From: JAWLBW01 sp041687475
GTDB taxonomy: Bacteria; J088; JAWLBW01
DNA length: 14,159 nucleotides
NCBI GenBank assembly: GCA_041687475.1
Contig: JAWLBW010000101.1
Coordinates: 1-14,159, forward strand
Direction: 5' to 3'
Below are positions 7,690 through 13,168 of the stretch, one piece after another. The position numbers and the translations under genes were made by a program. The stretch's first letter is position 1. Every line of letters begins with the position of its first letter. Under the pieces are notes generated by a model, which searched no databases, was not told the DNA's origin, and saw nothing but the letters and a program-made list of their open reading frames with translations.

Positions 7690-7879
7690 CGGCGTGCTGC
7701 ACGGCTTGCACGGTCCGACGTCGGACGTCCGTCGCCCGTCGTCCGAATAAGTACAGGGCGACGTGCTGCACGGGTTTTCGGGAGGTTCCTCCCTGCGCGC
7801 GCCTGCGGCACGCTCCGGTCGGAATGACGGGGCCCAAGGTATCACGAGGCTCGCACCTCCGGTGCTCGTTTTACCGTGC
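7690..7879. repeat. 190-bp direct repeat, copy 1
   Basis: Aligned without gaps to 7984-8173 (offset 294 bp), with 9 mismatches by hand count (about 95 % identity). Five of the nine lie in the last 30 bp. It contains two GTGCTGCACGG words and a five-unit heptad array at 7713-7747 (GTCCGAC, GTCGGAC, GTCCGTC, GCCCGTC, GTCCGAA). No reading frame is conserved in a way that suggests coding. Confidence 0.92.
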
Positions 7880-7983
7880 AGCAGGCCTGGATCGCCGGGC
7901 TCGGCTTGCTCCCCATGCACACCTGCATCACCCGCCCACTCCCCCCCCGGGGAGTACGTCAGCCGTGCAGAACGTAGAGGGGG

Positions 7984-8173
7984 CGGCGTGCTGCACGGCT
8001 TGCACGGTCCGACGTCGGACGTCCGTCGCCCGTCGTCCGAATAAGTACAGGGCGGCGTGCTGCACGGGTTTTCGGGAGGTTCCTCCCTGCGCGCGCCTGC
8101 GGCTCGCTCCGGTCGGAATGACGGGGCCCAAGGCATCACGGGGCTCGCACGTTCGGTGTTCGTTCAACCGTGC
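7984..8173. repeat. 190-bp direct repeat, copy 2
   Basis: Second copy of 7690-7879, including the heptad array (8007-8041). It runs straight into a further GTGCTGCACGG word (8170-8180). A three-unit heptad array (GTCCGAC, GACCGAC, GACCAGC) follows at 8227-8247, just before the next gene's promoter. Confidence 0.92.
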
Positions 8174-8248
8174 TGCACGGCTTGCACGCACCGACGTCCA
8201 GAGCCTGCACTGAGCGAAGCGAATGTGTCCGACGACCGACGACCAGCC

Positions 8249-8278
8249 TTTACCCCCTACCGCCCGGTAGGTTATACT
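8249..8278 (+). promoter_or_regulatory. Candidate promoter with internal operator for the enoyl-CoA isomerase-like gene
   Basis: TTTACC (8249-8254), 18-bp spacer, TATACT (8273-8278). The spacer holds a perfect palindrome CCTACCGCCCGGTAGG (8256-8271; 7-bp arms, 2-bp centre). A repressor bound there would block RNA polymerase. The arrangement and ACCG...CGGT arms are like operators of TetR-family regulators, which often control acyl-CoA genes; that assignment is inference. Confidence 0.6.
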
Positions 8279-8313
8279 TCGTGAAGCAATCTGCTTTGTT
8301 TATGAGGTAGGCC

Positions 8314-9075
8314 TTGGCGCAGTTCGAGAACATTCTGGTCGAAGATACGGGGCGCGTGCGCGTCATTACCCTGAACCGCACGGCGCGCAAAAACGCCGTG
8401 AACATCGCCCTGGCGGTCGATATCGCCAACGCCCTGCAGGAAGCGGCCGGCGACGAGGGCGTGGGTGCGGTGGTCATTACCGGTCAACCCGAATATTTCT
8501 CGGCCGGCGTCGACCTGATGGTCTTTACCGAAGTGGCCTCGGGTTCGGGCGGCGATGTTTCGAGCATCACCACCATCAACGAAGCCTTGTGGAACTTCCC
8601 CAAGCCCGTCATTGCCGCGGTCGAGGGCATTGCCGTGGGCATGGGCGTGACGCTGCTGCCGTGGTTCGACATGGTGTACGCCTCGGACGACGCCACCTTC
8701 AAGACGCCGTTCGTGCAGCTGGGCCTCGTGCTCGAATACGGCAGCTCGTTCATGCTGCCCCGCCTCATCGGTCGCCAGCGCACCAATGAGCTCATTCTGC
8801 GTGCGAAGCCCATCGACGCAGCCACGGCCGAGCGCTGGGGGTTGGTGAACCGCGTCTTCCCCAAGGCGAGTTTCCGGGAAGAGTGGATGGCCATTGCCAC
8901 GGATGTGGCCGAGAATCCCCCCGGCGCGGTGGCCAAGTGCCGCGACCTGATTCGAAAAGGGGAAGAGATCAGCCTCAAGGAAGCCCTGAACGCCGAGTGG
9001 GAAGTGCTCGCGACCTGCTACGGCTCGGAAGAGAACCTGAAGGCGGTGACGGCGTTCTTTTCGAAGGGAAAGTGA
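8314..9075 (+). CDS. Enoyl-CoA hydratase/isomerase superfamily; best read as a delta3,delta2-enoyl-CoA isomerase (ECI2/PECI-like)
   Basis: A 253-residue crotonase-fold protein that should act on acyl-CoA thioesters, probably moving double bonds of unsaturated fatty acids so that beta-oxidation can proceed. Seen: oxyanion-hole segments FSAGVDL (62-68) and GIAVGMGV (105-112); CoA-fold features throughout. The two glutamates of true hydratases are replaced by Thr113 (in GMGVTLL) and Phe133 (in TPFVQLG). Glu141 in LVLEYGSS lies where the catalytic glutamate of ECI2/PECI occurs (human SPEGCSS), and the downstream NAEWEVL...NLKAVTAFFSKGK tail matches that subgroup. The start is TTG at 8314-8316: GAGG at 8304-8307 lies 6 nt upstream and the only nearby ATG (8302) is followed at once by a stop. 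It is an isolated gene with a probable operator in its promoter. A plain hydratase name would be misleading. Confidence 0.88.
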   Translation: MAQFENILVEDTGRVRVITLNRTARKNAVNIALAVDIANALQEAAGDEGVGAVVITGQPEYFSAGVDLMVFTEVASGSGGDVSSITTINEALWNFPKPVIAAVEGIAVGMGVTLLPWFDMVYASDDATFKTPFVQLGLVLEYGSSFMLPRLIGRQRTNELILRAKPIDAATAERWGLVNRVFPKASFREEWMAIATDVAENPPGAVAKCRDLIRKGEEISLKEALNAEWEVLATCYGSEENLKAVTAFFSKGK

Positions 9076-9095
9076 GGGCGGCGCGCGAAACGCGC

Positions 9096-9193
9096 GATCC
9101 CAGATCGCAGATCGCAGATCCCAGATCGCAGATCCCAGATCGCAGATCCCAGATCCCAGATCGCAGATCCCAGAGCGCGGAACTCGGAACGGG
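9096..9193. repeat. 7-bp tandem repeat array, 14 units in register (GATCCCA/GATCGCA, then GAACTCG-type)
   Basis: Eleven consecutive GATCCCA or GATCGCA units (9096-9172), followed without loss of register by GAGCGCG, GAACTCG and GAACGGG. It begins 20 bp after the isomerase stop. The order of the two variants is irregular. Eleven GATC sites fall in 77 bp. It is the longest heptad array in the window and joins two word families (GATCNCA and NNGGAAC). The remainder of 9076-9486 holds one GTGCTGCACGG copy and the 8-bp array; no gene is seen there. Confidence 0.93.
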
Positions 9194-9305
9194 GTAGCGT
9201 GCTGCACGGTTGACTCCTCGCCGGACATCATTGTGCAATACTCCTCTTCCACAAGATGAGTATCCCTTGGTGCAGGGTACGCTCCGGGCGGTGTGCACAC
9301 TCTGT

Positions 9306-9361
9306 AGTCTGAAAGTCTGAGAGTCTGACAGTCTGAAGGTCTCACAGTCTGTCGGTCAGCC
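9306..9361. repeat. 8-bp tandem repeat array, 7 units (AGTCTGAN)
   Basis: AGTCTGAA, AGTCTGAG, AGTCTGAC, AGTCTGAA, GGTCTCAC, AGTCTGTC, GGTCAGCC in register, increasingly diverged toward the 3' end. It lies 126 bp upstream of the RCC1 lipoprotein gene. It is the only array here with a period of 8 rather than 7. Confidence 0.85.
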
Positions 9362-9486
9362 GGTACTCGTGCCGCACTACTCCATATTCCCGCCCCAGTC
9401 AAGCTTCGCTCGCAACGCGCGCGCCCGCCCACTTGCCGCCCCTGTACGTAACCGCGCGCCCGGCCCTACAATGGCCTTGAGGGCGT

Positions 9487-10872
9487 ATGGAAACGCCGAA
9501 ACGTTTTTCCAAGCGGTTGGGTATGAACAGAATTCTTGGTGTGGTGGCGCTGCTCGCCCTGGTTGCGGGGGGCTGCGGAGATGACAAGAAGACAACTTCG
9601 AAGAACGGCGGAAACGGCCTGAACACGGCTTTGGCCCAGCCGACCGTGTCCATTCAGCCGGAAGTAGCCATTACCGACGGCTCCATCTGGGCCGAAGTCG
9701 CGCTGCCCGCAACCGGCGTGACTTACCGGTACAAGTGGTTCCGCAATGGGTCGATGCAGGACTACCCGGCTTCGCAGACCTCGGTCGCCAGCGACCAGAC
9801 GGGTATAGGCGACACGTGGGTGGTCGAGGTCGAACCCTTGCGCGGCGAGGTGACCGGCCCCACGGCGCGGGCTTCGGCCACCATCATTCCCACCTGGCGC
9901 ACGGTGGCCGCAGGTACCGAGCACGCCTGCCGCATCGAACCTGACGGCACGGCCGATTGCTGGGGCGCGAACGCGAAGGGCCAGCTGGGCGACGGTTCGA
10001 CGGGTTCGTCGGGCAACGCCACCGTTACAAGCGACACGCCGTGGGTTTCCATCGGCGCGGGCGTCGGCCACACCTGCGGCGTGAAGAAGGACGGCACGCT
10101 GTGGTGCTGGGGCGGAAACGAGAAAGATCAGGCGGGGGGCGATGCGGCGAATCCCCAACCGACGCCGGTACAGGTCGGCAACGACAGCGACTGGGTGCAC
10201 GTCGACGCGGGCAACCTGCACACCTGCGCCCTGAAGGCCGACCGCACCTACTGGTGCTGGGGCGACAACCTGACGGCCGGGCAGCTCGGCGACGATCACA
10301 TTCCCCGGGCAAGCGAGCCGGTGCAGGTGGGCCAGAACACCAACTGGCTCGAGATCTCGGTGGGCGACTGGCACAGCTGCGGCGTCAAAAGCGACGGCAC
10401 GCTCGAATGCTGGGGCGACGACTCGAGCGGACAGATCGGGGTCGACTACACCAACAACACCGGCGTTCCCCAGGCGGTCTCGCCCGACAAGCGCTGGTAC
10501 TCGGTCGGCGCCGGTGAAGCGCACACCTGCGGCGTGAGTGCGGGCGGCGAGCTGTGGTGCTGGGGCGCCAACGACAGCGGCCAGCTGGGCACCGGCGACA
10601 CGAACGCCAGCACCGTACCGGTGCGGGTGGGCAGCGAGACCAACTGGTTTCGCGTGGCCGCCGGCGCGTCGCACAGCTGCGCCATCAAGTACAACCGCAC
10701 CCTGTGGTGCTGGGGTTCCGACCATGCGGGCCAGATCGGCGGCGGCGACAGCACGACGCCGGTACAGATCGGCTCCGACTACGATTGGATGGCGGTGGTC
10801 GCCGGCGGCGACCAGACCTGCGGCCTGCGCCGCAGCGGCGCCATGGAATGCTGGGGCGCGAACGCGCCCTGA
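9487..10872 (+). CDS. Lipoprotein with seven RCC1-type beta-propeller repeats
   Basis: A 461-residue exported protein. Seen: basic n-region (METPKRFSKRLGMNR), hydrophobic core and a lipobox-like end LVAGGC with Cys30 as the probable lipidated residue (Ala at -3 is a loose fit). A linker and an Ig-like or strand-rich segment follow (about 45-135, with GVTYRYKWFRNG). Seven blades of about 45 residues start WRTVAAG, WVSIGAG, WVHVDAG, WLEISVG, WYSVGAG, WFRVAAG and WMAVVAG. Each has a pair of cysteines in the form HxC...CWG, with Gln-Leu/Ile-Gly ends (GQLG, GQIG) in most. Seven blades close one propeller, so the protein looks complete. RCC1 folds bind proteins, but the partner is unknown. ATG 9487 has GAGGG just upstream; ATG 9523 is a possible alternative. 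A strong terminator follows. Confidence 0.9.
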   Translation: METPKRFSKRLGMNRILGVVALLALVAGGCGDDKKTTSKNGGNGLNTALAQPTVSIQPEVAITDGSIWAEVALPATGVTYRYKWFRNGSMQDYPASQTSVASDQTGIGDTWVVEVEPLRGEVTGPTARASATIIPTWRTVAAGTEHACRIEPDGTADCWGANAKGQLGDGSTGSSGNATVTSDTPWVSIGAGVGHTCGVKKDGTLWCWGGNEKDQAGGDAANPQPTPVQVGNDSDWVHVDAGNLHTCALKADRTYWCWGDNLTAGQLGDDHIPRASEPVQVGQNTNWLEISVGDWHSCGVKSDGTLECWGDDSSGQIGVDYTNNTGVPQAVSPDKRWYSVGAGEAHTCGVSAGGELWCWGANDSGQLGTGDTNASTVPVRVGSETNWFRVAAGASHSCAIKYNRTLWCWGSDHAGQIGGGDSTTPVQIGSDYDWMAVVAGGDQTCGLRRSGAMECWGANAP

Positions 10873-10921
10873 GGGCCAGTCCGCCGCAGCAGCGGCGATG
10901 ATGTTCTCTCCTCAACTGGGT

Positions 10922-10954
10922 GACCGGCTCCGGGTGGAGCCGGTCTTTTCTTTT
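10922..10954 (+). terminator. Rho-independent terminator after the RCC1 lipoprotein gene
   Basis: A perfect 10-bp stem GACCGGCTCC/GGAGCCGGTC with loop GGGT, followed by TTTTCTTTT. It starts 49 bp after the stop codon. Confidence 0.93.
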
Positions 10955-11007
10955 GTCGGGGGAAGGTGGATATCGGTCGGTTCTTCATGGACATGGCTTT
11001 CGCAGAG

Positions 11008-11053
11008 TTGCCATTGACTCTTGCATGCCTTATACTTATCAGCAGATGATAAG
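11008..11053 (+). promoter_or_regulatory. Promoter and palindromic operator of the toxin-antitoxin operon
   Basis: TTGCCA (11008-11013), 17-bp spacer, TATACT (11031-11036). A 19-bp palindrome CTTATCAGCAGATGATAAG (11035-11053; 7-bp arms, 5-bp centre) overlaps the end of the -10 box and the proposed start codon. This is the expected position for autorepression by the winged-helix antitoxin or its toxin complex. Transcription would begin only a few bases before the ATG at 11046, so the mRNA may be leaderless. Confidence 0.65.
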
Positions 11054-11417
11054 CAAGAGAGACGAAGGACTCGACTATCTGCTGGCCCTGAACGGACAGC
11101 GGGTCGTCTTCGACGATCATCACTGGATTAAGTTCGAAGTGGCCCTCGTTGAGCCTTCTCCCGATCGGCCACACGGTATCCGGTACAACCTCACCTTCCA
11201 CGCGCCCACCGGCGAGAGGTTGTTGGGTTTTGACAATGCCCATGCCGTGCGGGTGCCGAAAAGAGGGAAGTATTCGGGAAAGGTCTTCACTTATGACCAC
11301 AGCCACCGGTCAATCGCCGACAAGGGTACGCCATATAGCTTCACTACCCCTTACCAGTTGGTGGCCGACTTCTGGAGTGAAGTCGAGCGAGTTCGGAAGG
11401 CCCGGCGCAAAGGATAA
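11046..11417 (+). CDS. TumE-type (DUF6516) toxin of a toxin-antitoxin pair
   Basis: A 123-residue protein resembling the TumE/DUF6516 family, the toxin half of small type II-like modules whose molecular target is, as far as I know, poorly defined. Seen: the core RYNLTFHAPTGERLLGFDNAH (46-66), matching the family pattern of a strand ending in YDNxxG; then YDHSHR (83-88), matching the HRH-like motif; and YSFTTPYQLVADFWSEV (97-113), matching the usual YxFxxxxxLxxDFxxxV ending. The insertion VRVPKRGKYSGKVFT between the FDNAH and HSH motifs is a little longer than usual. Start: ATG 11046 lies inside the operator and has no ribosome binding site; ATG 11025 lies upstream of the -10 box and is less likely. 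The antitoxin gene follows after 13 bp. Confidence 0.75.
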   Translation: MISKRDEGLDYLLALNGQRVVFDDHHWIKFEVALVEPSPDRPHGIRYNLTFHAPTGERLLGFDNAHAVRVPKRGKYSGKVFTYDHSHRSIADKGTPYSFTTPYQLVADFWSEVERVRKARRKG

Positions 11418-11430
11418 TGAGAGTAAATCG

Positions 11431-11784
11431 ATGGAAAGAATCATCAGAATAGGCGTGATGCCGGAAGAAAAGATCAAAGAACGGATGCTTGCCATTGCCG
11501 GCGGAAAGCACAAGCCAGCGAAGGATGAGCCTACTATCTGGTTTACCTCAATGAAATCCCTGGCCGAGATCCTCAGCGACAAGAACATTGCCCTGCTACG
11601 AATGATCGCAGAACGAAAGCCTCAGTCGGTGAGCGAATTGGCCCACGCGTCCGGCCGCAAAGTGAGCAACCTTTCCCGAACCCTCAAAACACTTTCCCAG
11701 TACGGGATTGTCGAGCTGCAGGAAGTGGATGGAAAAAGGCTGCGCCCCGTTGCAAAGTACACGAAGTTTGTCATTGCGGCCTGA
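11431..11784 (+). CDS. Winged-helix (MarR-like HTH) antitoxin, TumA-like
   Basis: A 117-residue DNA-binding protein, proposed antitoxin and autorepressor of the preceding TumE-type toxin. Seen: N-terminal 40 residues rich in K and E, probably the toxin-binding arm; then a winged helix-turn-helix at about 45-110, where LLRMIAERKPQSVSELAHAS and VSNLSRTLKTLSQYGIVELQ give helices 2-3 and the start of the wing (DGKRLRPVAKY). Short HTH proteins of this shape commonly partner DUF6516 toxins. The ATG at 11431 is preceded by GAGAG at about 6 nt. The antitoxin-second order is the reverse of many type II systems but is usual for modules of this kind. The convergent nucleotidyltransferase gene begins its 3' end 92 bp downstream, with only small hairpins in between. 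Confidence 0.75.
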   Translation: MERIIRIGVMPEEKIKERMLAIAGGKHKPAKDEPTIWFTSMKSLAEILSDKNIALLRMIAERKPQSVSELAHASGRKVSNLSRTLKTLSQYGIVELQEVDGKRLRPVAKYTKFVIAA

Positions 11785-11876
11785 GCCCGGGCGGCCTGCT
11801 GGTGAGACGCGGGGTTATCCCCGGGGCCCTCGCTTGTGCCCTGGGCGGTCTTGGTTTGCCAAGCGGGAACCGACTT

Positions 11877-12167
11877 TCACAGCGGAACCGCTTGTTCGAG
11901 CACTTCGTCTCGGATGACCCAGTGGAGCGCTTCCGGCTCGACAATGTCGACCTTCCGCTTCAGCAGCTCTTCAAGTTCCATTTTGAGACCGCTTATATCC
12001 AGCAGACTGCGTTTGGGCTCAAACTCGACGAGAAGGTCGAGATCACTATCACCGTTGGCATCGCCACGGGCAAACGAACCGAATACACGGACGTTGTGCG
12101 CCCCGTATCTGGCTGCAATCTGGAGAATGCGCTCTCGCTGCTCCACCAGAATGTCGTCAATGCCCAT
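11877..12167 (-). CDS. MntA-type minimal nucleotidyltransferase (antitoxin-like), no HepT partner seen
   Basis: A 96-residue minimal nucleotidyltransferase. Seen: the perfect family signature GS-X10-DXD as GSFARGDANGDSDLD (about 30-44), with a third acidic strand KRKVDIVEP (about 70-78). Proteins of this type (MntA) neutralise HEPN toxins (HepT) by adding AMP to them; that is known for characterised pairs and only inferred here. In most such pairs the HEPN gene directly overlaps or follows the MNT gene. Downstream here (below 11877 on this strand) are only 92 bp before the TumA-like gene, with no HEPN-like RX4-6H frame. Upstream lie Rhs remnants. So it looks orphaned. The ATG at 12165-12167 lacks a close ribosome binding site; AGGAAGGG is about 15 nt upstream, which is far. 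Confidence 0.85.
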   Translation of the reverse strand: MGIDDILVEQRERILQIAARYGAHNVRVFGSFARGDANGDSDLDLLVEFEPKRSLLDISGLKMELEELLKRKVDIVEPEALHWVIRDEVLEQAVPL

Positions 12168-12230
12168 GCTGTGAGTCTACCGCGCCCTTCCTGTGGAGAG
12201 CCATACCGGTACCGGGGTGATACGCAGACC

Positions 12231-12380
12231 GAATCCACAAAGCTAATCGGACCACCAGAACGGCTGGAAGCCGGGGCTCGAGTCGCTCAGCACATTACCG
12301 AACACGTCGTATTCCATCGCTTGCGCAACCGTCCCGTCCGATACGTTCACAACCTGCCGAACACTGCCGACCTGACCACC
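12231..12380 (-). pseudogene. Rhs-family remnant with internal deletion
   Basis: Reading from 12380 down: GGQVGSVRQVVNVSDG, then AQAMEYDVFGNVLSDSSPGF and QPF, the standard Rhs core-end wording (compare GSVRLVVN...QRMDYDEFGQVLFDSNPGFQPF in the copy at 13634-14159). Right after QPF the frame stops (TAG, 12243-12245). In another frame the sequence resumes as DPISFVDS, matching DPINFVDP of the tip at 12762-13121. About 45 codons (the FGFAGGLYD...NLYGYV block) are therefore missing. An in-frame TGA (12381-12383) lies directly upstream. It is a dead fragment sitting between the small membrane protein gene and the MNT gene. Confidence 0.85.
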
Positions 12381-12418
12381 TCACGTACTTTCATGATGAT
12401 ATTTCAACCTGCCGACCC

Positions 12419-12757
12419 TCAAAGGCTTCGCTGTAGAACGAGTGTTAAAAATACAACAGCGATAACCGCTCCCGTGGCGACGAAGGATATAACATAATAA
12501 CGAACAAGCCTCCGTATTGAGTTGTTCTCGTGATGGAGCATTGGTCTCGAGAAAAACAGACGTATCATTCGGCCGGTCTCCACCGGACTAGATGTAAAGG
12601 CTTCGGGGCTGCCAAGTTTACGCCAGGTAACGGGGTCGTGCTCGCGAAGGCGAGCCATCAGGACACGACTCGCAAACATGTCTGGAGCAAACTTGACAAA
12701 CAAGAAAATGACCCCCGCAAGCCGTATCAGGCCGAGGATATCTTTGTAATCTTCCAT
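12419..12757 (-). CDS. Small two-helix membrane protein (UspB-like layout), candidate immunity protein
   Basis: A 112-residue protein with a hydrophobic segment at about 9-28 (GLIRLAGVIFLFVKF) and another at about 86-107 (YYVISFVATGAVIAVVFLTLVL), separated by a charged, probably cytoplasmic, domain with LREHDPVTWRKLGSPEAF. That LRExDPxxWxxLGSP wording is reminiscent of small UspB-like inner-membrane proteins; I cannot name a function. The ATG at 12755-12757 lies 4 bp after the Rhs tip stop codon, with AGGGG about 9 nt upstream; an in-frame ATG at 12781 inside the tip gene is the alternative. The coupling to an Rhs C-terminal tip is the layout expected of an immunity gene. The alternative is an unrelated bystander. 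Confidence 0.7.
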   Translation of the reverse strand: MEDYKDILGLIRLAGVIFLFVKFAPDMFASRVLMARLREHDPVTWRKLGSPEAFTSSPVETGRMIRLFFSRPMLHHENNSIRRLVRYYVISFVATGAVIAVVFLTLVLQRSL

Positions 12758-12761
12758 GGAG

Positions 12762-13121
12762 CTACCCCTGAAATGAAACACCGACTGTAATACCCCACCA
12801 GCTCCAATACCCCATCCAACACATCAGCTCCAACATGGTTGCCCAAGGATAACTGTGTTGCTCGAACTCCTCAATCACCTGCCTTGTGGTATCGTTGTTT
12901 TCAGGCGTCCAGTCCAAATGTTCATCGTAAAGTCCTTTGGGATCCACAAAGTTAATCGGATCGTTCAGAACATACCCGTACAGGTTCGTGTCCCCACCCT
13001 CGAACAGAATGGGATCCTTCGCCGTCCACCGACCGGTATACGGGTCATAATCCCGTGCCCCGAAGCGGACGAGGCCCGTGTCCCCATCGTACAGCCCACC
13101 GGCAAAGCCGAACGGTTGAAA
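12762..13121 (-). CDS. Orphan Rhs C-terminal tip with a short variable toxin-like end (no start codon of its own)
   Basis: Residues 1-64 of this fragment are the conserved Rhs core end, FQPFGFAGGLYDGDTGLVRF onward through RWTAKDPILFEGGDTNLYGY to NDPINFVDPKGL. It is nearly identical in protein to the copy at 13634-14159, and about 83 % identical in DNA over about 150 bp by hand count. After the PKGL boundary come 55 unique residues (YDEHLDWTPENN...), ending in a strongly aromatic and hydrophobic stretch that includes MLELMCWMGYWSWWGITVG. In Rhs systems the piece after the PKG boundary is the swappable toxin. Upstream of 13121 the homology stops abruptly at a hairpin and heptad array; no convincing start exists, as in orphan Rhs tips. 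Stop TAG at 12762-12764, 4 bp before the small membrane protein gene. Confidence 0.78.
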   Translation of the reverse strand, partial: FQPFGFAGGLYDGDTGLVRFGARDYDPYTGRWTAKDPILFEGGDTNLYGYVLNDPINFVDPKGLYDEHLDWTPENNDTTRQVIEEFEQHSYPWATMLELMCWMGYWSWWGITVGVSFQG

Positions 13122-13124
13122 AGG

Positions 13125-13168
13125 CGCCGGCAAAGCCGGCGAATGCCCGATGCCAAATGCCAAATGCT
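13125..13168. repeat. Hairpin plus 7-bp tandem repeat (NNATGCC, 4 units) at the Rhs tip boundary
   Basis: Perfect hairpin CGCCGGC-AAA-GCCGGCG (13125-13141), then GAATGCC, CGATGCC, AAATGCC, AAATGCT (13141-13168). On the minus strand the units read GGCATNN, the same word as the array at 13644-13671, in inverted orientation. The array overlaps the last base of the four-helix-bundle gene's stop codon. Confidence 0.82.

Larger units (their letters stand above)
7405..8248. other. Non-coding repeat mosaic between the GMC and enoyl-CoA isomerase-like genes
   Basis: No credible gene on either strand; the open frames here translate repeats and have no family signatures. Contents: heptad arrays, a 190-bp duplicated block, six copies of GTGCTGCACGG, and four perfect hairpins at 7493-7509 (GCCCCCT/AGGGGGC), 7548-7564 (CCCCCAT/ATGGGGG), 7575-7591 (GCTCGCC/GGCGAGC) and 7653-7671 (CCCCCTC/GAGGGGG, followed by TTT). 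The last could act as a weak terminator. The stretches GGTTCCTCCCTGCG...CGGAATGACGGGG and CACTGAGCGAAGCGAA resemble dispersed intergenic words I know from many environmental genomes; that resemblance is from memory. Confidence 0.8.

Noticed and set aside
7405..8248. Several overlapping open frames of 70-200 codons in the repeat mosaic
   Set aside because: All are translations of dispersed repeats; the same peptides recur in both copies of the 190-bp block and no ribosome binding site or family match appears.
9096..9193. CRISPR array
   Set aside because: Units are 7 bp without spacers; nothing resembles 24-48 bp repeats separated by unique spacers, and no cas gene is present.
8272..9432. Minus-strand open frame of 386 codons across the isomerase gene and repeat arrays
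   Set aside because: It translates the GATC and AGTCTGAN repeats into low-complexity peptide and is antisense to a clear crotonase-fold gene.
9433..9472. Promoter TTGCCG...TACAAT upstream of the RCC1 gene
   Set aside because: The two boxes are 28 bp apart, too far for a sigma-70 promoter; TACAAT alone may be a -10 box but has no good -35 partner.
9466..10725. Minus-strand open frame of 419 codons opposite the RCC1 gene
   Set aside because: The repeat structure of the RCC1 blades is mirrored on the other strand, giving an apparent repetitive protein; no motif or start site supports it.
11785..11876. Possible HepT gene or bidirectional terminator between the HTH antitoxin and MNT genes
   Set aside because: Only 92 bp, no HEPN signature in any frame, and the small hairpins (for example CTTGG-TTTG-CCAAG at 11850-11863) lack T tracts.
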